A stretch of DNA of 64,000 bases from JAGNDO01 sp963704975 (GCA_963704975.1 CAVPIK010000003.1:248001-312000); one strand, 5' to 3'; numbered from the stretch's first letter, positions 49,981 to 59,080 are shown. Numbers and translations are program-made. The notes: generated by a model from the sequence alone, not told the origin.

Positions 49981-50200
49981 CCCTATCCCGGAATGGGCCA
50001 ACAAATCTCCGCAGACACAGCAAGGACCGGCCCTTTCCGGGATTGCCCCCCTTGTTTCCAAAGGGCTGATACCGCCCAAAAGATAGTTTCCTCGCCAACA
50101 AAGCCGCGCCGTTTGCACCGTGATTTTCCGGGAAAGGGCCGGTTCGTTTTGGGGTTATGAGAATAGCGTTGGCCCATTCCCGGAAGGGGCGAGGCGGGGC
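49981..50200. repeat. Repeat family C, copy C2
   Basis: TATCCCGGAATGGGCC, GGACCGGCCCTTTCCGGGAT and TGTTTCCAAAGG form the first module. After about 60 unrelated bases the second runs TTCCGGGAAAGGGCCGGTTC to TTGGCCCATTCCCGGAA. The module order is swapped relative to C1. It occupies most of the 49875-50302 gap. Confidence 0.87.
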
Positions 50201-50302
50201 AGGTTGTTTCGATCCAACCCAAAATTTTGGTTTTCCCCCCAATCCAGGTACCCTTACCCAAGTTTAGATCAACCATTCAACCAGCTAATCTCTCAAACAT
50301 CA

Positions 50303-51775
50303 GTGACTACTATTCCCGATTCCACCCATTCATCCGTCACCTACGAATATTCCCTCCTCATCCGTCACCCGGCGGAGGAGCGGCTGTTGCTCTTGCCCAA
50401 GGGGGACGGCTGGGCCCTGCCCTGGTTCCGCCACAAACAGCGCCATTTCTGGCAAGAGGTGGCCCACATCAACGCCGCGGTGATGGAGATGCTGGGCTTG
50501 CGCGCCACCACCCTGCGCTGTTTGAACACAGCCTACGACCCGACCCAGGACCGGGTGTACGGCAGCTATGCCCTGGAAAGCCAGGACCCTCAGTGGACGC
50601 TGCCGCCGGGCGCACGCTGGGCAGACGCCGGGGATCTGGACGCCATCTCCCTGGCCCAGCCGGAACTGACCGCCACCCTGTGCGATTGGCTCGACTTCCG
50701 CCAACCCCAAGACGCCCAACCCAACCGCGCCGCCTGGTACGAACCCGGCTGGTTTGCCCAGGCCGAGGGCTGGATGGCCCTGGCCCTGGCTCAGGTGGGC
50801 CGCAGTCTGAGCGGTCCCGTGGTGCAGGTGCGGGCCTGGCAGCGCTCTTGTCTGCTGCGGGCCGAAACTGACGGCGGACCGGTCTATTTCAAGGCCGTGC
50901 CCCCGGTCTTTGCCCATGAACCCGCCATCACCCATGCCCTGGCCGCCCGCTATCCCCAACATATCCCCCCGGTGCTGGCCCGCCATCCCCGCCAGCCCTG
51001 GTTTTTGATGGCCGAGGTGGACGGCGTCAGCCTGGCCCAGCGCCAGGACATCGCCGCCTGGGAGACCGCCTTGCGCACCTTTGCCCTGATCCAGATCGAC
51101 TTGGCCGGTCGGGCCGAGCGGCTGGTGGCGTTGGGCTGTCCCCAGCGGGATCTAGCCCAAATGGCCGACCAAATGGCCCAACTCTTGGACGATGCCGCGC
51201 TCCTGCTGCCCAGCCGCCCCGCCGGATTGGGGGACGAGGATCGGGCGACCATCCGCGCCATGCTGCCCGCCCTGCGCAATAAGGCCCAGCGTCTGGCCCA
51301 GATCAAGCTGCCCCAAACCCTGGAACATGGGGACTTCTGGCCCGGCCAGGTGCTGATCGTGGACGACGCCCCGCCCGCCCCGCCCCAAACCAGTCGACGC
51401 GCCCCGGTTCGCCAGCCGTCCGCGCCCCCCAGCCGCCCGGTCTTTATCGACTGGTCCGACTGCTCCATCGCCCATCCCTTCTTCAGCCTAAGCTTCTTCG
51501 ACGACATCATGGAGATGGAAGGCTATTTGCCCGATGTTTCCAACGCCCGCGAGCGGCTGCGCAACGCCTATTTGGGGCCGTGGACCGTCTATGCCCCCAT
51601 GAAGGAGCTGATCGAGGCCTTCGAACTGTCCCGCCCCCTGGCCGCCATCCACAACGCCCTGATCTATCAACAGGCCATCCTGCCCGGCATGGAGCAGCGC
51701 TGGGAAATGCACTATATGCCCGCCTTCTTTTTGAAGAAGCTGCTGCGCAATTATGACCGAGCCGTGGTGATCTGA
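50303..51775 (+). CDS. Nudix-like / aminoglycoside phosphotransferase-family (APH) fusion protein
   Basis: GTG 50303 is the likely start; there is no clear Shine-Dalgarno site. Residues 10-130 resemble a degenerate Nudix-fold domain (YSLLIRHPAEERLLLLPKG, ARWADAGDLDAI) without an intact Nudix box. The C-terminal half has APH kinase features: a Brenner-like LEHGDFWPGQVLI and the metal-binding Asp in VFIDWSD, with an Arg/Pro-rich insert between them. The substrate is unknown; antibiotic resistance should not be assumed. About 491 residues, intact. Confidence 0.75.
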   Translation: MTTIPDSTHSSVTYEYSLLIRHPAEERLLLLPKGDGWALPWFRHKQRHFWQEVAHINAAVMEMLGLRATTLRCLNTAYDPTQDRVYGSYALESQDPQWTLPPGARWADAGDLDAISLAQPELTATLCDWLDFRQPQDAQPNRAAWYEPGWFAQAEGWMALALAQVGRSLSGPVVQVRAWQRSCLLRAETDGGPVYFKAVPPVFAHEPAITHALAARYPQHIPPVLARHPRQPWFLMAEVDGVSLAQRQDIAAWETALRTFALIQIDLAGRAERLVALGCPQRDLAQMADQMAQLLDDAALLLPSRPAGLGDEDRATIRAMLPALRNKAQRLAQIKLPQTLEHGDFWPGQVLIVDDAPPAPPQTSRRAPVRQPSAPPSRPVFIDWSDCSIAHPFFSLSFFDDIMEMEGYLPDVSNARERLRNAYLGPWTVYAPMKELIEAFELSRPLAAIHNALIYQQAILPGMEQRWEMHYMPAFFLKKLLRNYDRAVVI

Positions 51776-51927
51776 AAAGAAGGCAAAAGGCAAAAGGCAA
51801 AGTGCAAAAGGCAAAAATCGTGGTGTTGATCGACCAATCGCTGAACCCGATCCGTTCGTTATAACCGAACCAATCGCTCAACCCGATCCTTTTGCCTTTT
51901 GCCTTTTGCACTTTGCCTTTTGCCTTC
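51776..51927. repeat. Large inverted repeat of GCAAAAGGCAAA words
   Basis: The left arm, about 51779-51816 (GAAGGCAAAAGGCAAAAGGC and AAAGTGCAAAAGGC), pairs with the right arm, 51888-51927 (CTTTTGCCTTTTGCCTTTTG and CACTTTGCC). The loop holds two near-copies of CCAATCGCT(G/C)AACCCGATCC. It ends where the Shine-Dalgarno site (AAGGAG) of the next gene begins. Confidence 0.85.
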
Positions 51928-51940
51928 TAAGGAGTAACCG

Positions 51941-53512
51941 ATGGGCGGCGTAATCGCAGCCGGAGACAGCCAAACCGCCGCCGCCGGCGCAACCATCCTG
52001 GCCCAGGGCGGCAACGCGGTGGATGGGGTGGTGGCCGCGGCCTTTGCCTCCTTCGTGGCCGAAAGCGTGCTGGTCAACATCGGCGGCGGCGGCGTGGGGC
52101 TGGTGCATGATCCCCAGGCCGGGGCCACGGCCTATGATTTCTTCAGCACCATGCCCTCCGGCGTCCTGCAAACCGGCGCAGACTTCCGGGAGATCATCCT
52201 GGACTTTGGGCCGACCACCCAATCCTTTCACATTGGCCGGGCCAGCGTGGCCGTGCCCGGCGTGGTGGCCGGTCTCTGCCGCATGGCCCAGGATCGGGGA
52301 CGCCTGCCCCTGGCCCACCTCCTCCAGCCCGCCGTTGATCTGGCCCGCAACGGGGCCATCCTCTCCCCCGGCCTGGATTTTGTGGCCGGTCTCCTCACCA
52401 ACATCTTCACCGACACCCCCGGCTTGGCCAAACTCTATGCCCCCAACGGACGCATGATCCGGGCCGGGGATGCCATCGTCCTGCCCCAATTGGCCGACAC
52501 CCTGGAGCGGTTGGGGAAAGAAGGGCCGGATCTCTTCGCCACCGGGTCCGTGGCCCAGGCCATCTTGGCGGATCAAGCGGCCCACGGCGGCCTGATCACC
52601 CGGGCGGATCTGGCCGACTATGCGGTGCATACCCTGCCCCCCATCGCCGTGGACTATCGGGGCCACACAGTTTTGCTGCCGCCCCCCTCTTCCGGCGGCG
52701 GGGTGCTGATCGCCTTTGCCCTGCGTCTGTTGGATGGATTGGATCTGGCCCCCCTTGGCCATAACAGCCCAACTCACCTGCAAATTTTGACAGAAACCAT
52801 GCGCCAGGCCAACCTGGCCCGCCGGGCTTGGGAACGCACCACCGGCCCGGACGCCGCCCGCATCCGCGCCTTTTTGGACCCGGCGCATGTGGCCGAGTAC
52901 GCCCACGCCTTGCGGGCCGCCCTTTCCGGCACCCCCATGCCCCCGGACCCGGCCCACCCCAACGGCCACCGGGACACCACCCACATCAGCGTGGTGGATG
53001 ACGACGGGCTGATCGCCGCGGTCACCACCTCGGCGGGGGAGAATGCGGGCTTTGTGGTGGGGGAGAGCGGGGTCTGCCTCAACAACATGCTGGGGGAGAT
53101 CGACCTGCACCCGGATGGCTTTCACCGCCTGGCCCCGGGCACCCGGCTCACCACCATGATGAGCCCGGCCATCGTCCTGCGGGACGGCGCGCCGATCTTG
53201 GCCGTGGGCAGCGGGGGCAGCAGCCGCATCCGCTCGGCCATCCTGCAAGTGATCAGCAACGTCCTCGACTTCGGCCTGCCCCTGGCCGACGCCGTCACCG
53301 CCCCCCGCATCCATTTCGAACAAAACACCCTCCAGATCGAAGGCGGCATCCCCCAATCCACAGTGGACGCCATGCGGGCGACGGGCTACAATGTAGTCCA
53401 CTGGCCCGACCGCAACATGTACTTCGGCGGTGCCCACGCCGTCGCCCTGGCCGGGGGAACCCCCATCGCCGCCGGGGATCCCCGCCGGGGTGGGGCCGTG
53501 GCGGTGGTGTGA
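51941..53512 (+). CDS. Gamma-glutamyltransferase (GGT) family protein
   Basis: A 523-residue intact Ntn-hydrolase precursor. The autocleavage and nucleophile Thr lies in GHRDTTHISVVD near residue 347. Oxyanion and substrate loops follow (GVCLNNMLGEID, SPAIVLRDG, GSGGSSRIRSAILQ). There is no signal peptide, unlike the periplasmic enzymes, so it may be cytosolic or a cephalosporin-acylase-like relative. It would cleave gamma-glutamyl bonds such as those in glutathione analogues. AAGGAG precedes ATG 51941. Confidence 0.9.
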   Translation: MGGVIAAGDSQTAAAGATILAQGGNAVDGVVAAAFASFVAESVLVNIGGGGVGLVHDPQAGATAYDFFSTMPSGVLQTGADFREIILDFGPTTQSFHIGRASVAVPGVVAGLCRMAQDRGRLPLAHLLQPAVDLARNGAILSPGLDFVAGLLTNIFTDTPGLAKLYAPNGRMIRAGDAIVLPQLADTLERLGKEGPDLFATGSVAQAILADQAAHGGLITRADLADYAVHTLPPIAVDYRGHTVLLPPPSSGGGVLIAFALRLLDGLDLAPLGHNSPTHLQILTETMRQANLARRAWERTTGPDAARIRAFLDPAHVAEYAHALRAALSGTPMPPDPAHPNGHRDTTHISVVDDDGLIAAVTTSAGENAGFVVGESGVCLNNMLGEIDLHPDGFHRLAPGTRLTTMMSPAIVLRDGAPILAVGSGGSSRIRSAILQVISNVLDFGLPLADAVTAPRIHFEQNTLQIEGGIPQSTVDAMRATGYNVVHWPDRNMYFGGAHAVALAGGTPIAAGDPRRGGAVAVV

Positions 53513-53598
53513 AAAATGCACAATGATCAATGGACAATGCACAATGATGCGTCATGACCCCCAATCCAAAATCCAAAATCCACAATCTAAAATCGCAG
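53513..53598. repeat. STRR-like word repeats overlapping the PfkB start
   Basis: AATGCACAATGATCAATGGA and CAATGCACAATG are followed by CCCCAATCCAAAATCCAAAA and TCCACAATCTAAAATC. The second part is translated as the first 17 residues of the PfkB protein. Confidence 0.85.
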
Positions 53599-54488
53599 TC
53601 TCCGGCCTGATCAACATCGAGACCACCGTGCGGGTGGAGGGCTTTCCCATCGAGTATGCGCCCGTGCGCTATCCCTTCTTTGGCGTACAAAGCAGCGTCT
53701 CTGGGGTGGGGTATAATTTGGCGAAGGCGTTGACCGTGCTGGGAGACGACATTCGTTTTCTTTCGTTGATCGGCGCGGACAACGCCGGGGGGCTGGTGGG
53801 GGCCGCGCTGGCCACAGACGGCATTCCCGCCGTCGGGGTGTTGCCTCAACTGGCCCAGACCGCTCAATCCGCCATCTTTTACGACGCCACAGGACGGCGC
53901 ATGATCAACACGGATCTGAAAGATGTGCAGGATCAGATCTATCCGCCGGAACGGGCACGGGCCGCCCTGGCCGACTGTGATTTCGCCGCCCTCTGCAACA
54001 TCAACTTCTCCCGGCCCATGCTGGCCCTGGCCCAAGCCGCCGGCGTCCCCATCGCCACGGATGTGCACACCATCTCCGATCTGGACGACCCGTACAACCG
54101 GGACTTCATGGCCGCCGCCCACATCTTGGCCATGAGCGACGAGCATCTGCCCGTCTCGCCCGAAAAATGGGTGCGCCAATTGGCGGATCGCTACGGCACA
54201 GAGATCGCCCTGGTCGGCCTGGGCGGGGCGGGCTGTCTGCTGTGGGTGAAGCGGGACAACTTTCTGGAGCGCATTCCCGCCGTCTTCACCCGGCCCGTGG
54301 TCAACACCATCGGGGCCGGGGACGCCCTCTTCTCCAGCTTTCTCCACTTCTTCGCCGCCACGGGCGACCCCTACGCCGCCATTCAGCGGGCCGTGATCTT
54401 CGCCTCCTTCAAGATCGGCGAAGCCGGGGCCGCCGCCGGTTTTCTGGACGAGGCCGGGGTGGACGGCTGGCTTTCCCGGTTAGGCTAA
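53544..54488 (+). CDS. PfkB-family carbohydrate kinase
   Basis: About 315 residues. The ribokinase-type fold shows SGVGYNLAKALTVLG near the N-terminus. The C-terminal signature NTIGAGDALFSSFLH holds the catalytic Asp; relatives usually have DTxGAGD. The first 17 codons, starting at ATG 53544 or 53547, are word-repeat sequence (DPQSKIQNPQSK), so the original start may have been lost or moved. No Shine-Dalgarno site. The sugar or nucleoside substrate is unknown. Confidence 0.85.
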   Translation: MMRHDPQSKIQNPQSKIAVSGLINIETTVRVEGFPIEYAPVRYPFFGVQSSVSGVGYNLAKALTVLGDDIRFLSLIGADNAGGLVGAALATDGIPAVGVLPQLAQTAQSAIFYDATGRRMINTDLKDVQDQIYPPERARAALADCDFAALCNINFSRPMLALAQAAGVPIATDVHTISDLDDPYNRDFMAAAHILAMSDEHLPVSPEKWVRQLADRYGTEIALVGLGGAGCLLWVKRDNFLERIPAVFTRPVVNTIGAGDALFSSFLHFFAATGDPYAAIQRAVIFASFKIGEAGAAAGFLDEAGVDGWLSRLG

Positions 54489-54587
54489 AGAGCCTATATC
54501 TTTTTTGCCGAAATAGGTGTAGGCTACAGTGAATCTGTGCCATCTGGCCCAGAAGACTGACTGTCATGTCTCTACTGGAGGAGACCT

Positions 54588-55724
54588 ATGCCGCAACCCA
54601 TGCACCGACGTTCGTTATCTGCTGATCTTTCCGCCAAGTTTGATCTGGGCCCCCAGCCGGATGCCGAGACCGTGGCCCAGCATATCGGCCTGGTGACCGA
54701 TGCCGTGGTGGATGCAACGCTTCGTACATATGATGCCTTGCATCCAGGTTTTATCCTGCACAGCCCCCAAAAACAGGTCAACGAGTTTATCGAAGGCTGC
54801 TATTACCATCTGGAATTTCTGACTTCCGTGGTGCGCAACGATACGCCCGCCGTCTATGCCCAACAAGCGCTCTGGCTGGTCAATGTTCTGCACGACCGGG
54901 CCGGCAACACGGAGACCATGGACCAGCTCTTGCAGATGATGGTCCAGGTTTTGGAGATCCTGGGCCAGGAATTGCGCTTGCGCCTGGGCGATGGGGCCTG
55001 GCTGATCGTGCGGGTGCCTCTTGACGCGGCCCTTGCGGCAGTGCAGAGCGGCTCCACGGCCCATCATGTCTACACCATGCCCCCGACCCATGCCCTCATG
55101 CGGGCCTATTTGGGGGCCATCCTCAAGGGCAACCGCCTCCTGGCCCAAGAGCTTTCCGTAGATGCGGTGAAGGCAGGCATGTCCGTGATCGATCTCTATC
55201 TCCACGTCTTCCAGCCCGCCCTCTACGAAGTGGGCCGTTTGTGGGAGGTGGGGCAGGCTTCCGTGGCCCAGGAACATCTGGCCACCGCCATCACCCAGTC
55301 GGTGATCGCGTTGCTCTATGCCCAGGCGACCCTGCCACCGAGCCGGGGCGAAGCCGTGATCGTGGCCTGCATGGAGCAAAACTACCACGACGTCGGCCCC
55401 CGCATGGCCGCGGACATGCTGCAATGGGCCGGGTACGACGCCTATTTCCTCGGCGCCAACGCCCCCCAAGACAGTCTGATCTCCATGATCGACGAGATCA
55501 AGCCCGTGGCCATCGGTCTCTCCTCCTCTCTGCCCCACCATGTGGACGCTGTGCGAAATACCATCGACCGGGTGCGGGCCACCTTTGGCGCCAACCGCCC
55601 CGCCGTTATTCTGGGCGGCATCTCCTTCAACACTTCGGAAGGGCTGTGGCAACGGGTGGGCGGCGATGTGTGGGGCGCCGACGCCCGAGTGGCGGTGAAA
55701 GAATTCTCTGGAGTTGACCTGTGA
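54588..55724 (+). CDS. Cobalamin-binding sensor protein with W-x9-EH motif
   Basis: ATG 54588 follows GGAGG. Residues 1-165 are helical and unassigned. Residues 170-250 form a B12-binding helical cap with RLWEVGQASVAQEHLAT, which is the W-x9-EH pattern known from CarH/LitR adenosylcobalamin photoreceptors. Residues 255-375 form the Rossmann B12 domain (ACMEQNYHDVGPRMAADML with the lower-ligand His near 267; LGGISFN). No DNA-binding domain is present. GTGA overlap with the following kinase gene implies that it feeds light, B12 or redox state into that kinase. Confidence 0.83.
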   Translation: MPQPMHRRSLSADLSAKFDLGPQPDAETVAQHIGLVTDAVVDATLRTYDALHPGFILHSPQKQVNEFIEGCYYHLEFLTSVVRNDTPAVYAQQALWLVNVLHDRAGNTETMDQLLQMMVQVLEILGQELRLRLGDGAWLIVRVPLDAALAAVQSGSTAHHVYTMPPTHALMRAYLGAILKGNRLLAQELSVDAVKAGMSVIDLYLHVFQPALYEVGRLWEVGQASVAQEHLATAITQSVIALLYAQATLPPSRGEAVIVACMEQNYHDVGPRMAADMLQWAGYDAYFLGANAPQDSLISMIDEIKPVAIGLSSSLPHHVDAVRNTIDRVRATFGANRPAVILGGISFNTSEGLWQRVGGDVWGADARVAVKEFSGVDL

Positions 55725-57071
55725 CTGTGAGTTCTTCCCAAAGTTTTTCCCAAAGCGGTTTTGACCCGGCTTGGGGCGAGGCCCAGCCCGCGGCCTTGCC
55801 CGACCCGTGGTTTTCAATCCTGGGCGCTTTTCCTGGCGGCAGTCGTTCTCTGGCTGTGGGTCTCTTTGGCGTGGACGGGACCACGGTCTATGCCAACCCC
55901 GGCATGACGGATCTGCTCTGGCCCGAGGGCCAGCCAGTCCAGGGGGTGGCCCGCTTCATGGCCCCAAGCTTTGCCGAAATGGTGGCGGCGTCCGATGCTC
56001 TGGTCTCCGGAGAGCCGGACGCCGGGCCGCGCTTGCTGCGCACAAGTTGGATTCAGAGTGGGCAGCCTCACCGAATTTGGTCGCTCCCTCTTCGGCCAGA
56101 TCTGGCGTTACGCCGACCAGATTCTGGTGATCGCCGAGTACGATGTCTATCAACTGTTTCAGGTTGAACAGGAGATCAGCCAGCTCAACGGGCAGATGGC
56201 GGATCTGCAACGGGAGTTGACCATCAAGAACCGCAAGCTGGAGCGTACCCTGGCCGAATTGCAGTAAACCCAGGCCATGCTGATCCATTCGGAAAAGATG
56301 AACGCCATGGGCCATCTGGTGGCCGGGGTGGCCCACGAAGTCAACAACCCGGTGGCCTTTGTCTCCAGCAATTTACAGGCCATGCAGGGGGCTGTGGAAG
56401 ACTTGGTGGCCGCGTTTGAACAGATCGAAGGGTTCGCCCTGACCCCGGACCTGGCAGATCGAGCGGATGCCGTGGCCGCCGTGCGGGCCGAATTTGATGT
56501 CGAGTTCGCCATCGAAGACATTCAGGAAGCCCTCGCTTCCTCGGTGGCCGGGCTGGGCCGGGTCAAGAAGTTGGTCGAGAATCTGCGCACCTTTTCCCGT
56601 TTGGACGAAGCAGAGTACAAGGCCACAGATCTGCGGGAATGTCTGGAAAGCACTCTGGCTGTGCTGGCAAGCGAAGTTCGTAACCGGGTTGACATTGTCC
56701 TGGATCTGCCATCCTTGCCGCCGGTTCCTTGCTTTGCCGCCCAATTGAGCCAGGTCTTTATGAATCTGCTCCTCAATGCCAGCCAAGCCATCGTTGGCCC
56801 AGGCCAGATCACAATCACCGGGCGGGAGGAGGAAAGCGAGATCGTCCTCACCTTCACCGACAGCGGCCCCGGCATCCCGGCAGACGTTCTGCCCAAGATC
56901 TTCAATCCCTTCTTCACCACCAAGGATGTCGGGTCGGGGACAGGATTGGGGTTGTATCTCTCCTATAAAATTATTGCTGATCAACATAGGGGTCGAATTA
57001 GCGCCGAGTCTGGGCCTGGTCAAGGGGCTACCTTTACCGTCGTGTTGCCTAAGGAGTCAGTTGCTAAATGA
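55721..57071 (+). CDS. PAS-like sensor histidine kinase, frameshift and in-frame stop
   Basis: GTG 55721 overlaps the B12-protein stop. A PAS-like segment (GLFGVDGTTVYANPGMTDLLW) leads, after a +1 change near 56050, to a coiled coil (LNGQMADLQREL). That coil ends in ELQ, stop TAA at 56265-56267, then TQAMLIHSEKM in the same frame. The kinase core is complete: LVAGVAHEVNNP with phospho-His, then NLLLNASQAI, TDSGPGIP and GTGLGLYLSYKI. A CAA-to-TAA change would explain the stop. If real, ATG 56277 could restart a kinase-only protein. Confidence 0.8.
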
Positions 57072-58282
57072 ATACGCCCGACAAGAGCTATAAAAACCAT
57101 AACTTACTCGTCGTTGACGACGAGGTCGATATTCAGCAGGCGTTGCGTCGTCAATTTCGCCGTATCTGTACGGTTTATACTGCCACAAGCGCCGATGACG
57201 GCATGAAAATTCTGGCGGATGTCCCCATCCATGCCATCATATCCGACCAACGCATGCCCCAGATCACCGGCTCCGAGTTTTTGGCCAATGCCAAGATCGA
57301 GCATCCTGATGCCGTGCGCATGTTGCTGACCGGCTACGCTGACATCCAGGGGGTCATCCAGGCCATCAACGAGGGGCGAATCTTTCGCTACATCACCAAG
57401 CCCTGGGATGCCGGCGAGCTGGAAACCATTGTGCGGGAAGCCTTCGACCGTTACGATATCATCATGGAGAATCGACATCTGGTCGAAAAGCTACGCCGCT
57501 ACAACGAGGAATTGGAACAGATGGTGGCCGATCGCACGGCCAAATTGAAGCAGGCCAACGAAACCCTCATCCTCCTTCACCAACAGAAAGACTGGTTTTT
57601 GGGCATGGCGGCCCACGATCTGCGCTCTCCCCTCGCCGTTGTGATCTCCGTGATCGACTTGGTGACTGGGGAATATCAACTTTCTCAGGCCGAGAAGGAC
57701 GAGATGATGGGCATGATCAAGGGGAGCGTCAAGGGGTTGTTGCACCTGATCGACGATCTGCTGGATATCACCGCCATCCAGACCGGCCAAATTTCCTTGG
57801 ACAAACTGCCCCTGGCCCTGGGCGATCTGCTGGCGGATATCGTGGCCCTGGATAGCCATTTGGCCGAGGCAAAACAGATTCGGCTTGTGGCAGATTTTGC
57901 CCCAGATCTACCCCTCCTGACCATCGATCCCAGTCGCATTCGCCAAGTAACCAATAACTTGATCAGCAACGCCATCAAGTTTTCTCATCCTGGGACCGAG
58001 GTAATCGTGCGGGCGTTGGTTCGGGACGAAGTGGTGGAGGTTTCGGTGATCGATCAGGGCCAGGGGATCAAAGAGGCCGAGATCGGCAAGCTGTTCAAGG
58101 ATTTCCAGCGCACCAGCACCCGGCCCACCGGGGAGGAATCCAGTTCCGGCCTGGGCCTTTCCATCAGCAAACGGCTGGTCACCCTCCACGGCGGCCAGAT
58201 CGGCGTCGAAAGCACCCATGGCGCGGGCAGTCGCTTCTATTTCACCCTGCCCATCGCCAATTTCGACTCCCCAGCCCCATGA
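57068..58282 (+). CDS. Receiver-histidine kinase hybrid
   Basis: ATGA overlap with the kinase upstream. The RpfG-like N-terminal receiver has phospho-acceptor Asp near 60 (IISDQRMP) and Lys near 111 (YITKPWD). A coiled coil follows, then a HisKA domain with His near 182 (MAAHDLRSPLAVV) and a full HATPase domain (NLISNAIKFS, DQGQGIKEAE, SSGLGLSISKRL). About 404 residues, intact. It can receive a phosphate from the preceding kinase and pass it on; no output regulator is in the window. Confidence 0.9.
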   Translation: MNTPDKSYKNHNLLVVDDEVDIQQALRRQFRRICTVYTATSADDGMKILADVPIHAIISDQRMPQITGSEFLANAKIEHPDAVRMLLTGYADIQGVIQAINEGRIFRYITKPWDAGELETIVREAFDRYDIIMENRHLVEKLRRYNEELEQMVADRTAKLKQANETLILLHQQKDWFLGMAAHDLRSPLAVVISVIDLVTGEYQLSQAEKDEMMGMIKGSVKGLLHLIDDLLDITAIQTGQISLDKLPLALGDLLADIVALDSHLAEAKQIRLVADFAPDLPLLTIDPSRIRQVTNNLISNAIKFSHPGTEVIVRALVRDEVVEVSVIDQGQGIKEAEIGKLFKDFQRTSTRPTGEESSSGLGLSISKRLVTLHGGQIGVESTHGAGSRFYFTLPIANFDSPAP

Positions 58283-58884
58283 CCATCCTCGCCATCCTCA
58301 CCATCGCCTATGCCCTGGGCTGCCTCACCCCCGGCTATTATCTGGTGCGCTGGCGCACGGGGCAGGATCTGCGCTCCCTGGGCAGCGGCGGCGTGGGGGC
58401 CACCAACGTGGGACGTCAACTGGGGGCACGGGGTTTTCTGATCACCGGCGTGGGGGACGCGGCCAAGGCCGCCCTGGCCGTGGGTCTCGCCCGCTGGCTT
58501 CACCCCGGGGATTGGGTGTGGATGCTGGCCCTGATCGCCGTGGTGGTCGGCCACATTTGGCCCCTCCAACTTGGCTTTCGGGGCGGCAAAGGCATCGCCT
58601 GCGCCATCGGCGGTCTGCTGATCTTTGACCCGATCCTCTTCGTCGCCCTCCTGGGTCTCTTCGCCAGCCTCTATCTGATCGTCCTGGCCGTGCCTCCCCT
58701 GCGTCGATTGCCCCGCAACTACTACCTCCCCGGCGTCACCATCATCCTGGCCGCGCCCGTCTACGCCTGGATTGTGGGCCACTCCCAGCCCGCCATTGCC
58801 CTCATCATCCTGTTGGTGATCCTCCTGCTTTGGGCCAACCTTTCCAACATGCAAAAGCTATGGCGGGGGCGGGTGAAGGGGTGA
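58279..58884 (+). CDS. plsY: Glycerol-3-phosphate acyltransferase PlsY
   Basis: A 201-residue membrane protein with PlsY motifs: LGSGGVGATNVGR (relatives: GSGNxGATN), GHIWPLQLGFRGGKGIA and about six helices. It transfers the acyl group from acyl-phosphate to glycerol-3-phosphate, the first step of phospholipid synthesis. The ATGA overlap at 58279 couples it to the hybrid kinase gene, an unusual context for plsY. The frame is intact. Confidence 0.88.
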   Translation: MTILAILTIAYALGCLTPGYYLVRWRTGQDLRSLGSGGVGATNVGRQLGARGFLITGVGDAAKAALAVGLARWLHPGDWVWMLALIAVVVGHIWPLQLGFRGGKGIACAIGGLLIFDPILFVALLGLFASLYLIVLAVPPLRRLPRNYYLPGVTIILAAPVYAWIVGHSQPAIALIILLVILLLWANLSNMQKLWRGRVKG

Positions 58885-58906
58885 GGGGCTGTATACAAAC
58901 TGAATT

Positions 58907-58978
58907 GGCGGAGTGAGCACCCCCTGGTGCGAACGGGTCGACGTATGGCCGTTCGCACCAGGGGGTGCTCACTCCGCG
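58907..58978. repeat. Repeat family D, copy D3 (full inverted pair)
   Basis: GAGTGAGCACCCCCTGGTGC followed by GAACGG, then after 14 bases the exact complement ending GGTGCTCACTC. It makes a hairpin of about 28 bp after plsY; copies D1 and D2 are single arms. Confidence 0.9.
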
Positions 58979-59051
58979 ATTGCGGGGTAGATATTTTCCG
59001 CAACATGCAACATGCAACACGTTTCAATTGTGAAAAAATGCACATTCGTAC

Positions 59052-59080
59052 TTGCACTAAACCGGATTAGGTGATATACT
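59052..59080 (+). promoter_or_regulatory. Sigma-70-type promoter of the universal stress protein gene
   Basis: TTGCAC, 17 bases, TATACT. The predicted start near 59087 opens a leader with a CGTCCGA..TCGGACG hairpin (59089-59120) before the Shine-Dalgarno site AGGAG at 59165. Confidence 0.6.
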
